DNA of 64,000 nucleotides from Shewanella sp. MTB7 (GCF_027571385.1 NZ_CP085636.1:5194501-5258500); one strand, 5' to 3'. Shown: positions 1 through 9,397, counted from the stretch's first letter. The notes: a model not told the origin generated them from the sequence alone. Numbers and translations are program-made.

Positions 1-1286
1 TAAAAACCTGGGTAGTAAGGAATGTGGCCATTCGGTGCTTTTACTGAGCTTTCGATGATTAAGCGATGGTCATCATTTTGCGCCTGAGCTGCAATTGCTT
101 CGGGGCTACCAGCCACATTAAGCTGGTTAGGTTGCATATTGGGACGCAAATAAGCAGCAGATATGTTGTTACGGTAGCTATCGTAGTTAAATCCAAAGGT
201 TTTCGAAACGCGTATATCTTGCTTGCCTTCAACCATAGGGTTTAAATCAGCTGGTAAGCGAACTAGCATGCCCTCATAACGCTCAAGGGTGTTGCCAAAT
301 AGTCCATTGTCGGATTCTAAAACCTGAATATCGACAGCATCAGTAGGCGTATAACTTGTATCAGTGATTAACGGATCATTAGTGGAAAGTTGAGTATGAC
401 CGTAATGCTCTACTACCTTACTTTCAAAACAAATGGTCTTACCTTCTAAGCTATCACCATCACCTTTGAAGGAAACATAGATACCGTCAGATGTCAGCGG
501 ATCATTATCTGAAACGAGATCTCGAATGTACAATCCAGAAATTGGGATCTTCTCTGATTTAACCACCACGCCTTCGACTATCACTGTCTCCCCAACAAAC
601 TCTGATGCGGCGCCAGAACCTTGGATCTCACCAATGCTATGGGTCACTTCACAGACAAAAACCTCAGGCGCCTCATACTTAGGTGCTAATACGGGAGAAC
701 CCATACCTGTAGTAACTGCAGGGCTAGTATTTAACCACTGCGTATCATCAAATGTAGCCGATTGCTCAGGAGTAGCTCCTTCAGCGGTAACTCGGCGCTG
801 GAATGTGCTATCGAGTGCCCAATCGGTATATTGTGAATTAGGGCCTACGATGTCAATGATTTGGCCATTATGCTTTAAGAGAAAATTATCATCACCATTG
901 ATATACACATTGTCATAGTTGCCACTCCCTTCACCAACCAGATAAGTGCCGCCAGCGGCTTCTATCTGCGCTTTATAGCTCTCAGTGGCACCACTATTTA
1001 ATAGCACCACCGATTTACCTGCTGGGATGGTAAAACCGGTTAGTAATAGGCTGCCATCAGGATTTTTTAAATCGTTAGAATGTTTACCACTAGCAAGAAC
1101 TACAGCTTTAGTTACATCTGTAAACGTAAAGTCTTCAGAAGCATGGGTGTTCGTTATCTCTATAGATCCCATAGCGGGATTTTTTTCGTTTTGCACAATC
1201 TCAGTAATGAGCAGGTCGTTAACCCCAGCCTGAGCTCCAGTGGAAATTGCGCTGGCAATGGCCAGACAAATAATGCTTTTTTTCAT
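1..1286 (-). CDS. ExeM/NucH-like extracellular nuclease, partial (3' end outside window)
   Basis: The minus-strand frame is open from an ATG at 1286 to the window edge, giving 428 residues with the C-terminus missing. The first 21 residues are a clear signal peptide ending AQA, so the product is exported. Residues of about 22-150 look like a lamin-tail domain. From about 205 there is an OB-fold segment of the YhcR/ExeM type (HSIGEIQGSGAAS followed by VEGVVV and SDGIYVSFKGDGD). Secreted Shewanella and Vibrio nucleases share this order and end in an endonuclease/exonuclease/phosphatase domain, which would lie left of base 1 and is not seen. The gene starts 41 bp after the porin stop, so the two may be co-transcribed. 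The family role in extracellular DNA degradation is known; its role here is inferred. Confidence 0.75.
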   Translation of the reverse strand, partial: MKKSIICLAIASAISTGAQAGVNDLLITEIVQNEKNPAMGSIEITNTHASEDFTFTDVTKAVVLASGKHSNDLKNPDGSLLLTGFTIPAGKSVVLLNSGATESYKAQIEAAGGTYLVGEGSGNYDNVYINGDDNFLLKHNGQIIDIVGPNSQYTDWALDSTFQRRVTAEGATPEQSATFDDTQWLNTSPAVTTGMGSPVLAPKYEAPEVFVCEVTHSIGEIQGSGAASEFVGETVIVEGVVVKSEKIPISGLYIRDLVSDNDPLTSDGIYVSFKGDGDSLEGKTICFESKVVEHYGHTQLSTNDPLITDTSYTPTDAVDIQVLESDNGLFGNTLERYEGMLVRLPADLNPMVEGKQDIRVSKTFGFNYDSYRNNISAAYLRPNMQPNQLNVAGSPEAIAAQAQNDDHRLIIESSVKAPNGHIPYYPGF

Positions 1287-1327
1287 ATTAAACGCTACCT
1301 GTATCTTTATAATTGGTATGGTTCCGG

Positions 1328-2380
1328 TTAGAAAAACATCCGGACATAGGCATAGGCGGCTTCAGGAGCCTCCCCGACACGGCCTTCTAGTGAAAGCTCA
1401 ATACTTCGTCCTGGTCGGAAATTGAAGCCTAAACTGCCCCAAACTCGCTCTTTACCAAAGACTGGTGGGAGTAGCTCATAATCATAATTAGGCCCCTCTA
1501 TGTCCCAATTTTCATACCGTTCAAAGTTGTAAGAACTGATCAGTTCCCAAGCATCGTTAATTTGATATTTTGCGGAGAGCATTGCACCGTAGTTACGAAA
1601 GGTTTCATACTCTAAATAAGTTTCACCAGAGCGGTGAGTGGCGATGTCTTCATCTTCAATGAATCCATTAAAACCGAGCATCAGTTTTGGCAGAACAGTC
1701 AATCGTACACCTAACCCCAATAGTTGTTGTTCACCGTATTTACTAATACCGTTTGAACCACCACGAGTTTCAGCCCCTACAACAGCTGAGAAAAAGTCAG
1801 TGAAATAGCCAAAATATCCATTAACAATATCTCCCTGAAAATCACCCGCTTTATGTTCCCCCTCATAGGTATACGAGGCTCCAAAACGTAAATTAGTGAA
1901 TTCAGCTTGATACTTTATGGTATTTTCTTGATCCCCAGCTTCACCTGTTTCAATGGATTTATTGAAGGTAAGATCACCAAAATGATCATAATCGTCAAAC
2001 GCCGTATCGGTTAAACCGAATTCAACCCATTGATTTTCATCAAAGGCATAGCCTAAGTACAGTTTATCGATAGCTAATGCTAATTCACCACTACCACCTA
2101 ACCAGTTTTCTCGCTGATAATCGACTTCGAGACGGTAAAGGAATTGTGAATGCTGCCCAGTGATGCCTAGAGTGGCAAAACTGTCATCTACATAACTTTT
2201 GGCATCATAAAATTCATCGTGATTATAATCGCTGTTGGCACCAATATGCCCACCAACACCTACCTCACCATAAATATTCATGTGATCACCATTATCATTG
2301 GTGTGTATTGTCGCGGCCTGCGAAATCCCCATAACAAATGAAGACGACAGTGTTATTGCAATGATTGTTCTTTTAAACAT
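1328..2380 (-). CDS. Outer-membrane porin-like protein
   Basis: This 350-residue protein has a signal peptide (MFKRTIIAITLSSSF to SQA). The rest is made of alternating hydrophobic and aromatic strands typical of a 16-strand porin (Gram-negative porin/OprB-like class), and it ends in the C-terminal Phe needed for outer-membrane insertion (YVRMFF). An in-frame ATG five codons upstream (2395) is possible, but the signal peptide fits the ATG at 2380 better. The substrate cannot be deduced. The partial nuclease gene follows at short distance, which is consistent with one transcript. Confidence 0.75.
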   Translation of the reverse strand: MFKRTIIAITLSSSFVMGISQAATIHTNDNGDHMNIYGEVGVGGHIGANSDYNHDEFYDAKSYVDDSFATLGITGQHSQFLYRLEVDYQRENWLGGSGELALAIDKLYLGYAFDENQWVEFGLTDTAFDDYDHFGDLTFNKSIETGEAGDQENTIKYQAEFTNLRFGASYTYEGEHKAGDFQGDIVNGYFGYFTDFFSAVVGAETRGGSNGISKYGEQQLLGLGVRLTVLPKLMLGFNGFIEDEDIATHRSGETYLEYETFRNYGAMLSAKYQINDAWELISSYNFERYENWDIEGPNYDYELLPPVFGKERVWGSLGFNFRPGRSIELSLEGRVGEAPEAAYAYVRMFF

Positions 2381-2395
2381 TGCTACTACTTCCAT

Positions 2396-3184
2396 ATGAG
2401 TTAAAGATTGGTTTTACCAACCCTAATAGATAGAAAAAGATGTACACACGTCAAAATTAAACATTTTCACAACATGATGCTTATTATTAAGTGTGATTAT
2501 TCGGTAACAAAATACTTAGTTTGGAAATGTTTACACTGATCACATACTTGCAATATTAACAATCACTTATAAACACTTCCCCGCAAATCATCTCACACTC
2601 TATTAATAATTTACCTGTCAGCGTTCACAGTAATGCTCAAAGTAATTATTTTATACAACCGAATAGTTGAAAGTTGTTTATTTCAATATGGAAAAGTAAA
2701 TAAGAGAGCGGATATAACTATCTGCTGCAAAAAAATTAGAAATACTCATTAACTTGACACCTGTCACACAAATTAAGCTTTCAGGGATTTTGTTTAAACG
2801 TTTAAATATTAAACTGGAATGGACAACTTAGTGAATGTGTTTTGTAATATTAAGGATATGGTGCTGTTTTCATTCCTCAATAGGAACCACTATGCAGTTA
2901 CTTTTTACTCTGAAAAGCAAGCTAACAAATTTAGAGCTTATTGATTCAACAAGTAGCAATGCACTTCATAACTCACGGATTATAAAAACATTGTTGTAAA
3001 GCTTCGTAAGCTGACACGAAAATACGATAGCTTTGTGAGAGTTAGGTATGCTTAATGCAAGAAGGAGGGTCAGTGACTTATCAACTCAAAGGGCATGAGC
3101 CACAACTTAATCACAACGGCTGAATTTAACGTAATTTCAGTGATACGTTAAACCGATCTGAGGTTGATTTTATTAAAACTTAGC
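2396..3184. other. 789-bp intergenic region upstream of the porin gene
   Basis: No convincing gene is seen on either strand. The stretch is AT-rich and must contain the porin promoter. A perfect 14-bp palindrome centred on CG lies at 2793-2806. A 35-codon frame at 2892 on the plus strand has no good ribosome site and is not called. Confidence 0.5.
2793..2806. promoter_or_regulatory. Palindrome with an AAACGTTT core, possible LacI-family operator
   Basis: TTTAAACGTTTAAA is a perfect palindrome with the central CG and AAACGTTT core seen in LacI/GalR-family operators. It lies about 410 bp upstream of the porin start. No LacI-type regulator is encoded in the window, so any role is inferred. Confidence 0.25.
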
Positions 3185-3850
3185 TCAAGAACTGAGGGCC
3201 AAGTGTTCAGCATAGTTTTGCGCCCACCGGAGTAACTCTACCCGATTACGGGAGTGAGTCTTTCTGAAAATAGAGGAGATATGGGCCTTTACGGTATGTT
3301 CGCTGATGCATAAATCATCGGCGATCTCCCGGTTTCGAGCGCCGCTGGATACCAGCCGAATAATAGTACGTTCGCGTTTGGTCAATATTTGTAATATATC
3401 TTCCGCATTTTGAGAATACTCATCACTGGTTTCTAACCGTTCGACCAACTTGCGAAACATTTTACTGATCAAGGTGCGATCATACCAAAGCTCATCCGCA
3501 ACCATCTTTCTTAATCCCGTCAACATAAGATCCATACGCTGATCTGAATAGAGCAAGCCACGGATCCCCAACAAGAGAGCAGATGAGGGATCTAACGTAT
3601 TTCTATTGACCTGATACAGAGCAACTGGAACATGGGGAACAAGGCGAATAGCGAGTAAGGGGATCCCTCTATTGTCTAGCGCTGCGCCTTCTTGAGCAAT
3701 AAGGTAGAAGCTGTTACGAACACTTGCGGGATCAAGTTCGTAAACCTGTTTAATCACCCGAGTCTTCAATCCGATAGACTCAGCTAAAATAGCCAAATTA
3801 CATGGCGTTGATACCTGATGGATAAAAACCAGCTCATCAACTTTACCCAT
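3185..3850 (-). CDS. LuxR/CsgD-type transcriptional regulator
   Basis: This is a 221-residue protein. Residues of about 150-210 form a LuxR-type helix-turn-helix (LTKRERTIIRLVSSGARNRE, then IADDLCISEHTVKAHISSIF). The N-terminal ~130 residues resemble the receiver-like but non-phosphorylatable domain of CsgD-type regulators; no canonical phospho-acceptor pattern is seen. The ATG at 3850 is preceded by AGGGAGAAG at good spacing. It is monocistronic. In CsgD relatives such proteins control surface structures or biofilm matrix, but the target here is unknown. Confidence 0.75.
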   Translation of the reverse strand: MGKVDELVFIHQVSTPCNLAILAESIGLKTRVIKQVYELDPASVRNSFYLIAQEGAALDNRGIPLLAIRLVPHVPVALYQVNRNTLDPSSALLLGIRGLLYSDQRMDLMLTGLRKMVADELWYDRTLISKMFRKLVERLETSDEYSQNAEDILQILTKRERTIIRLVSSGARNREIADDLCISEHTVKAHISSIFRKTHSRNRVELLRWAQNYAEHLALSS

Positions 3851-4161
3851 CCATTCTTCTCCCTGAAAAATTTCTTAACTAATGTAAACAATTTGGCCAA
3901 TATGAACAATTAGGCTCTATTGATCTTTCAAACATAAAGCCAACACATGTAACCATTCTGTCTCGTTTTCATTGGTTTGAATAGCATTAGTTTCCCCTCA
4001 TAGTGAAAAATCATCAAACGATTATCAAATGATTACGGAATACTTATTAGCCAAACTCACCATCCGATGACCTTTTTTGATAAGAATCAAACTTTAAAAA
4101 AATCAGATTCTTAGCAGTGAGATTTACCTCAGACTAAGAGGCAAACCTAAAGATAATAGTT
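3851..4161. other. 311-bp intergenic region
   Basis: No gene is seen. An inverted repeat TAAGAATC/GATTCTTA (4081-4088 and 4106-4113) separated by 17 nt lies between two leftward genes. It could be a weak terminator or an operator for the LuxR gene. Confidence 0.3.
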
Positions 4162-4764
4162 TTATCCCTTCAGCTGTGACAGCTGTTTATCATGGGTTGT
4201 CACCAAAAACAGCAGTCCCAAGATAGCCCCAAACAAAGCCATCCCCATATCGGACTGTGTATCCCAGATATAGCCCTGAGTACCTAAGAAAGCTTCCGCA
4301 TCTTCACCGGTTAGTAGCGCAACCCACCACTCAATTAGTTCATAAAATGCCGACAGTGCGAGGGCAAAACAGACACAGATAAAGTTGCACCAAGAGCCCG
4401 ATTTCAGTACTTCATTACGAATAAAAACCTCCCTAGCGATAAGCGCAGGAATAAAGCCTTGGGCAAAGTGACCTAGCTTGTCGTAATTATTCCTGTCACT
4501 ACCCGAAACGTCTGCCAACCAATCAAACAGAGGCACTTCGGCATAGGTATAGTGCCCGCCCACCATCAAAATGACGCAATGGATCAGTATCAAAACATAG
4601 AGCAGGGGCGTTAATGGAAACCTTTTTCGAGTCAAAGCCAACAAAGGTAATGCAATTAACACCGGAGCAACTTCCAAAAACCAAGTGAATTGATCTTTAG
4701 GATCAATAGCGGACCAAATCAGGACGGAGAAGAATATAGCCAACCAAATATGCTGTTTATTCAA
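4162..4764 (-). CDS. DUF2238 (YjdF-like) inner-membrane protein
   Basis: This 200-residue protein has about five or six hydrophobic segments. It carries the family signature of the DUF2238/YjdF family: a DKLGHFAQGF stretch, an ELIEWW motif, and a late WDTQSDMGMALFG segment. The start is TTG at 4764, with GAGG eight bases upstream and no better ATG. The biochemical function of the family is not established. It is transcribed away from serA. Confidence 0.8.
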   Translation of the reverse strand: MNKQHIWLAIFFSVLIWSAIDPKDQFTWFLEVAPVLIALPLLALTRKRFPLTPLLYVLILIHCVILMVGGHYTYAEVPLFDWLADVSGSDRNNYDKLGHFAQGFIPALIAREVFIRNEVLKSGSWCNFICVCFALALSAFYELIEWWVALLTGEDAEAFLGTQGYIWDTQSDMGMALFGAILGLLFLVTTHDKQLSQLKG

Positions 4765-4861
4765 AATAAGAACCTCATAAATGTATAATCTCTATTGTTT
4801 TGTGATCAGAATAATAACTTTAGCCATCTAGCCCTCCACTCTGAACAAAAAAAGTGCTAAT

Positions 4862-4875
4862 TTACTCTAGAGTAA
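4862..4875. promoter_or_regulatory. Palindrome upstream of serA, possible operator
   Basis: TTACTCTAGAGTAA is a perfect 14-bp palindrome 65 bp upstream of the serA start, next to an AT-rich TATATAAAA stretch that could be part of the promoter. It sits in the divergent region between the DUF2238 gene and serA. The regulator is unknown. Confidence 0.3.
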
Positions 4876-4939
4876 TAGACTGTATATAAAAATAACCTAA
4901 AACAACATAATACCAATAATTGAAGAGGCTACCTAAATC

Positions 4940-6169
4940 ATGACGAAACATTCGCTGGACAAGGATAAGATCAAGATCCTGCTTTTGGAAGGCGTCCACC
5001 AATCTGCAGTAGATGTATTCAAGCGTGCTGGTTACTGCAATATTGAATACCACAAGGCATCTCTTGGGGAAGACGAGTTAATTGAATCGATAAAAGATGC
5101 TCACTTTGTTGGACTGAGATCACGCACTCAGTTAACTGAAGCGGTATTAAGCCAGGCAGAAAAACTGGTCGGGATTGGTTGCTTCTGTATCGGCACGAAT
5201 CAGGTCGCTCTTAAGGCGGCTGAGAAACTTGGTATACCTGTATTTAATGCCCCATTCTCCAACACACGCAGTGTGGCTGAACTGGTACTCGGTGAGATCA
5301 TCATGTTATTCCGCGGTATACCTCAGCGAAATGCCATGGCTCATCGTGGCGGATGGCTCAAGAGTGCAAGTGGTAGTTTCGAAGCCCGCGGTAAAACGCT
5401 CGGTGTTATCGGCTATGGTCATATTGGTACCCAACTGGGTATTTTGGCTGAAACACTAGGCATGCGAGTGATTTTCTTCGATATCGAAGATAAGTTATCA
5501 CTGGGGAATGCCCAGCAAATTCATTCGATGCAAGAGCTAATGTCTCTTGCCGATGTGGTGAGCTTACATGTACCAGAAAACCCGCAGACCAAGAATATGA
5601 TCGGCGCAACAGAACTGGCTTATATGAAAAAAGGTGGCATCTTAATTAACGCCTCTCGCGGTACGGTTGTCGATATCGACGCCTTAGCCTCGGCCCTTAA
5701 AGCTGAAAAGTTAGCTGGGGCGGCCATTGATGTGTTCCCAGTCGAACCTAAGTCTAACGATGATGAGTTTACCAGTCCCCTACGTGGTCTCGATAATGTC
5801 ATCTTAACGCCACATGTGGGTGGAAGTACTCAAGAAGCCCAAGAAAATATCGGTATAGAAGTCGCCGGTAAGTTAGCTAAGTATTCAGATAACGGCTCGA
5901 CAGTGACCGCAGTGAACTTCCCAGAAGTCTCACTAGCACCACATAAAGATGCGTCCCGCTTGCTGCATATTCACCACAACCGTCCAGGTGTGTTGATCAA
6001 GATTAACCAAGCGTTTGCAGAGAAGGGCATTAACATTGCTGCTCAATATTTACAAACCTCGGCTGAAATTGGCTACGTGGTAATGGAAGTCGATTCCGAT
6101 CAAGCTGAAGAAGCACTCGAACAGATGAAGTCTATCGAAGGCACTATTCGAACTCGTCTACTTCACTAA
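4940..6169 (+). CDS. serA: D-3-phosphoglycerate dehydrogenase
   Basis: This 409-residue cytosolic enzyme catalyses the first step of serine synthesis, NAD-dependent oxidation of 3-phosphoglycerate. The Rossmann motif GYGHIG lies near residue 157. Catalytic signatures NASRGTVVD (Arg), FPVEP (Glu) and LTPHVGGST (His) appear in the expected order. The C-terminus is a serine-sensing ACT domain (HIHHNRPGVLIKINQAF). Length and architecture match the E. coli type. It is monocistronic, with a terminator hairpin at 6218-6253. Confidence 0.97.
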   Translation: MTKHSLDKDKIKILLLEGVHQSAVDVFKRAGYCNIEYHKASLGEDELIESIKDAHFVGLRSRTQLTEAVLSQAEKLVGIGCFCIGTNQVALKAAEKLGIPVFNAPFSNTRSVAELVLGEIIMLFRGIPQRNAMAHRGGWLKSASGSFEARGKTLGVIGYGHIGTQLGILAETLGMRVIFFDIEDKLSLGNAQQIHSMQELMSLADVVSLHVPENPQTKNMIGATELAYMKKGGILINASRGTVVDIDALASALKAEKLAGAAIDVFPVEPKSNDDEFTSPLRGLDNVILTPHVGGSTQEAQENIGIEVAGKLAKYSDNGSTVTAVNFPEVSLAPHKDASRLLHIHHNRPGVLIKINQAFAEKGINIAAQYLQTSAEIGYVVMEVDSDQAEEALEQMKSIEGTIRTRLLH

Positions 6170-6217
6170 TTCCATACTAAAAGGGAGATGCGACGATAGT
6201 GGCAAATCCTCCTAAAT

Positions 6218-6253
6218 AATAGCCCGTATAATTTATCGATTATGCGGGTTATT
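6218..6253 (+). terminator. Terminator after serA
   Basis: A 14-bp stem (AATAGCCCGTATAA with TTATGCGGGTTATT, allowing G-U pairs) and an 8-nt loop begin 48 bp after the serA stop and are followed by T-rich sequence. Confidence 0.6.
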
Positions 6254-6318
6254 TCATTTAAGTAGACGCCGATTGGCGTTACACTCTTCACCACTTAACG
6301 CCCTTTTTGGATAATGAT

Positions 6319-7290
6319 ATGACCCAGTCAGTTTCTCAGCCCTGTTGGAATTCAAGCGAACCGCAAGCACAACTCATCTTTGCAAGATTGTCTCACATGG
6401 GACTGATGAGTGTGACAGGCGAGCAGGGCCGCAGCTTTATTCACGGCCAAATCACCACAGACGTCAGCTCGCTAGAAAGTAATCAGTGGAGTTGGGGAGC
6501 ACACTGCGATCCTAAAGGTAAAATGTTAGCTTGCTTCAGAACCTTTGCTGTTGGAGATGCATTATTCATGATGATGCCATTAGACACCCTAGCAGCAGAT
6601 CTGCCTCAGTTGGCTAAGTATGCCGTGTTCAGTAAGGCCGATCTTGCCGATGTGACTGCCAACTGGACTATCTTAGGTGTTGCGGGCGAACAGGCACAGG
6701 AGTGGATTAACAACTACTTCGGCGAAATCAGCCAAGCGCTCACCAAGATTCCTAGCGGCGTACTGCTTAAAGATGGAAAGCGCTTTATCATCGTAATAGA
6801 AAAAACTGCCGCAGAAGTACTAATAAACTCAATTAATCAGCCAATTCAAGATCAAAGCGTTTGGCAGGCTCAGGAGATCCAAGCTGGCCTGCCAAATATT
6901 GGCGCCTCACATCAAGGTCAATTTGTGCCTCAGATGTGTAACGTTCAAGCCATTGACGGCATCAGCTTCAAAAAAGGCTGCTACATGGGTCAAGAGACCA
7001 TCGCACGCATGAAATACCGTGGCGGTAATAAGCGTGCCCTCTACATTCTATCTGGTACCAGCTCACAACCACTCACCTTAGAGAGTCGCTTAGAGCTGGC
7101 CATTGAAGATGACTTTAAGAAAGTGGGGGCAATTATCGAGCTGATTCAATCTGACAATCAGGTGTTATTCACCGCCGTACTGCCAAATGACACCGAAAAC
7201 TCAGCCGTGCTCAGAGTAGCAGGTGATGAAAACTCAAGTCTGACGATTCAACCACTGCCCTACTCACTTGAAGAGCAACCCTTAGTTTAA
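6319..7290 (+). CDS. ygfZ: YgfZ folate-dependent Fe-S cluster repair/assembly protein
   Basis: This 323-residue cytosolic protein has the GcvT-like aminomethyltransferase fold. It carries the diagnostic YgfZ motif KGCYMGQE near residue 220, in which the Cys is conserved for tetrahydrofolate-dependent maintenance of Fe-S enzymes. The first ATG at 6319 has GGA eight bases upstream; an in-frame TTG at 6307 gives four extra residues but overlaps that ribosome site. The gene is monocistronic and convergent with phnN. Confidence 0.92.
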   Translation: MTQSVSQPCWNSSEPQAQLIFARLSHMGLMSVTGEQGRSFIHGQITTDVSSLESNQWSWGAHCDPKGKMLACFRTFAVGDALFMMMPLDTLAADLPQLAKYAVFSKADLADVTANWTILGVAGEQAQEWINNYFGEISQALTKIPSGVLLKDGKRFIIVIEKTAAEVLINSINQPIQDQSVWQAQEIQAGLPNIGASHQGQFVPQMCNVQAIDGISFKKGCYMGQETIARMKYRGGNKRALYILSGTSSQPLTLESRLELAIEDDFKKVGAIIELIQSDNQVLFTAVLPNDTENSAVLRVAGDENSSLTIQPLPYSLEEQPLV

Positions 7291-7317
7291 GCTATAAATG
7301 ACGAGTTGCGGAGTTGC

Positions 7318-7352
7318 GAGAAAGAAAGAAGCCTAGGGCGCCTTTCTTTCTC
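7318..7352. terminator. Bidirectional terminator between ygfZ and phnN
   Basis: A perfect 11-bp stem (GAGAAAGAAAG with CTTTCTTTCTC) lies between two convergent genes. Confidence 0.65.
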
Positions 7353-7368
7353 AGAATTAATCTGCTGG

Positions 7369-7911
7369 TTACAGAGTGCGGAAATAGTCTGAGAACTGTT
7401 CTAGAGAGGCTTCAATACTGCCACTATTATCGATAACCACGGCCTGCTTAGGCAGTACAAGAGGATAGGCTTTGGCCCGTGCTAAGCGCTCAATGATTTG
7501 CGTATCGGTTTCCCGGCCCCGCAAACGCAGCCGTTCAGCTAACGTCGCCTCATCAAGCTGCATCAACACAGGAAAGAGTCGATAACCGAACTTACTCTGC
7601 ATTTGACCTAGGTATTCTCTCGAACCATTAATCACCACATCTAAGCCCTGATTGAGCCAGCTATCGATCTCATTTCCAACAGCATAATAATGTTGATGCG
7701 CCTGCCAATCAACCGAGAACAGCCCCATCTTTTTGCGGTACAAAAACTCTGGCTCCGATAACTCAATATGGTTTTCGCCTCCCGCAGCAGCACTACGAGT
7801 GATATAGCGATGAGCGTACAATATGACATCTGGCCACTTTGCTCTGACAGCCTGAATAAACGTGTCTTTACCTGATCCCGACGGCCCCATCACATAAAAC
7901 AACCTGCCCAT
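7369..7911 (-). CDS. phnN: Ribose 1,5-bisphosphate phosphokinase PhnN
   Basis: This 180-residue P-loop kinase has the Walker A motif GPSGSGKD at residues 9-16 and a guanylate-kinase-like layout (YITR and a NHIEL region, later LRLRGRE). This fits PhnN, which makes PRPP from ribose 1,5-bisphosphate. There is no phosphonate lyase operon around it. Stand-alone phnN copies are known in other bacteria and may support a PRPP/NAD bypass. Confidence 0.85.
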   Translation of the reverse strand: MGRLFYVMGPSGSGKDTFIQAVRAKWPDVILYAHRYITRSAAAGGENHIELSEPEFLYRKKMGLFSVDWQAHQHYYAVGNEIDSWLNQGLDVVINGSREYLGQMQSKFGYRLFPVLMQLDEATLAERLRLRGRETDTQIIERLARAKAYPLVLPKQAVVIDNSGSIEASLEQFSDYFRTL

Positions 7912-8150
7912 ACCTTTACCCTCTTCACCTTAACTCTGGATCCATAACCACTCGCCTGAAGATAACATATCCCCCATAGCAAATGCTGCAAACTCCGCAG
8001 CAGAAATGCCTTAAGCAGACTTCGAAACAAACTTGAGATAGCTTATACCTACTAGCGATCAATAGCTGCGATCAACAAGGGCTCGGCTTTACAGCCCCTG
8101 ATTATCACGCTAGCTTGATAGTTACTCCACTCTATCGAGGGCAGAACATT

Positions 8151-8510
8151 TTGAAACAAGCTGAACTTAGTGAAAACGAAAAACAGCAGTTACTGGCCAA
8201 ACTAAAGCTTGAGCTCACCGAGCTTGAACAACAGCTTGAATTAGTCCATGAACGCAGCGCACCAGTGATGCTAGATCAGCAAGCTGTTGGGCGGGTTTCG
8301 CGCATCGATGCCATTCAGCAACAGGAGATGGCACAAGCCAGTGAGGCACTGATGCAACAACATATAGTGCGTATCAAGCGGATATTCCTCGACACACAGG
8401 AGTATGGCTTTTGCCTTGAGTGTGGCGAGTCAATTGGGCTGGGCAGGCTAACGATACACCCTGTAGCTGAGATGTGTATTCAGTGTCAAAGTGAGGCTGA
8501 AAACTGTTAG
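8151..8510 (+). CDS. DksA/TraR-type C4 zinc-finger protein
   Basis: The protein has about 119 residues. The N-terminal half is a coiled-coil rich in Glu, Gln and Leu. The C-terminal zinc finger has Cys pairs in FCLECGE and MCIQCQ, as in DksA/TraR proteins that bind the RNA polymerase secondary channel. I prefer the TTG at 8151 (GAGGG eight to nine bases upstream); an upstream TTG at 8115 would add 12 residues that do not look like family sequence. It is shorter than DksA (151 residues), closer to the YbiI/TraR-like group. Confidence 0.75.
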   Translation: MKQAELSENEKQQLLAKLKLELTELEQQLELVHERSAPVMLDQQAVGRVSRIDAIQQQEMAQASEALMQQHIVRIKRIFLDTQEYGFCLECGESIGLGRLTIHPVAEMCIQCQSEAENC

Positions 8511-8680
8511 GTAGCAGCCCTCTTTAATATGGCCATCCAAGATTATTTACCTTTCAAGACCCTCGACTAAATAAACCTAGGTATTATATTGAAATCACAC
8601 TCCACAAAACATTTATCAGTGTGAAACCATTATCGAAAACCAAAATATCGGCTATTTGATCTGTGAGTAGACAACCGAAG

Positions 8681-8710
8681 TACCGAACATAAGTTCGGTA
8701 AGCTTTTATT
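8681..8710 (+). terminator. Terminator-like hairpin
   Basis: TACCGAAC-ATAA-GTTCGGTA is a perfect 8-bp stem with a tetraloop followed by AGCTTTTATT. It lies 170 bp after the zinc-finger gene and just beyond the transposase pseudogene. It may terminate the former, or be a REP-like palindrome associated with the transposase. Confidence 0.5.
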
Positions 8711-8741
8711 AATCATAGTGTTCAGTAACTAAGCGGTTTTG

Positions 8742-9219
8742 TTAAGTACTATCTAGCCATCGTCGACAATTTGCAGCACCTTGCCTTCGCTTACGTTCTA
8801 AGTGCTCACAGTAGGTATCGAGTTTTTCAAGCGTTCCTACTGCACCTTAAAATAATCGACTAAACTCAGTAGTGAGTTTTATCCAGTTTTCTGCTGGAAT
8901 ATTAAGTCGTTGGAGTATCTGTAAAGAGGTTCCGCCTATTGCACCGCGCTTGTCATTACGAACAATACGCCCTGTATCATCAACCAGCTATAGGTAGTCT
9001 TTGGCACTGAACATTAATCCTTTAGGGAGGTCCTTACGCTCATTGCCTACAAAAGGCAGTAAAGCACTAGGCTGCTCACCTTTAATAGCTGACTTGATTC
9101 TAAGTTGAATACTCGTATGGTTAAATTCCTCTGGCTTATCAGCCATTTTAGCCCTGATAGGGTTTAAGTCAACATAGGCCATACAAGCCAGAACGGCAGC
9201 CTCATCAAGCAAAGCTTGA
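8742..9219 (-). pseudogene. C-terminal half of REP-associated tyrosine transposase, interrupted by the prophage
   Basis: Reading leftward from 9219, the frame continues the gene whose N-terminal half is at 49334-49856: [20 protein letters not shown], then the usual C-terminal region, ending HLERKRRQGAANCRRWL at 8742. Two in-frame stops break it: TAG after SAKDYL (where CAG, Gln, is expected) and TAA in the LF-GAVG stretch. These are independent of the phage insertion, so the gene was probably already dead. TnpA-REP proteins are single-strand HUH nucleases related to IS200 and act on REP sequences. Confidence 0.85.
9214..9219. repeat. Target-site duplication, left copy
   Basis: GCTTGA immediately precedes the phage TG end. 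The same six bases follow the phage CA end at 49334-49339. Removing the phage and one copy restores the transposase reading ...[13 protein letters not shown].... Confidence 0.9.
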
Positions 9220-9300
9220 TGATGCCGCGCGCGAAAACTTTTAACAAAGAGTGAGAAAACTGTGAAAACTTTCTTTTTTATATATTGAAACTCTCTTTAA
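9220..9300. promoter_or_regulatory. Phage left end with transposase-binding repeats
   Basis: Read inward from 9220 there are GCGCGAAAACT (9229-9239) and GTGAGAAAACT (9251-9261), 22 bp apart, matched by GAGAGAAAACT and GCGAGAAAACT at the same spacing at the right end. A third shared element, TGAAACTCT(C/T)TTTAA near 9286-9300, recurs near 49234-49249 on the same plus strand. This is the multi-site layout expected for MuA-type end binding. Confidence 0.8.
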
Positions 9301-9397
9301 AATACTTAAAGCATAACAACCACAAGAGATCCTGGTGCAGTATGGTGCCCGTTTACTAATTTGATTGTCTTCTTCCGATTATGGAATATAAATAATC

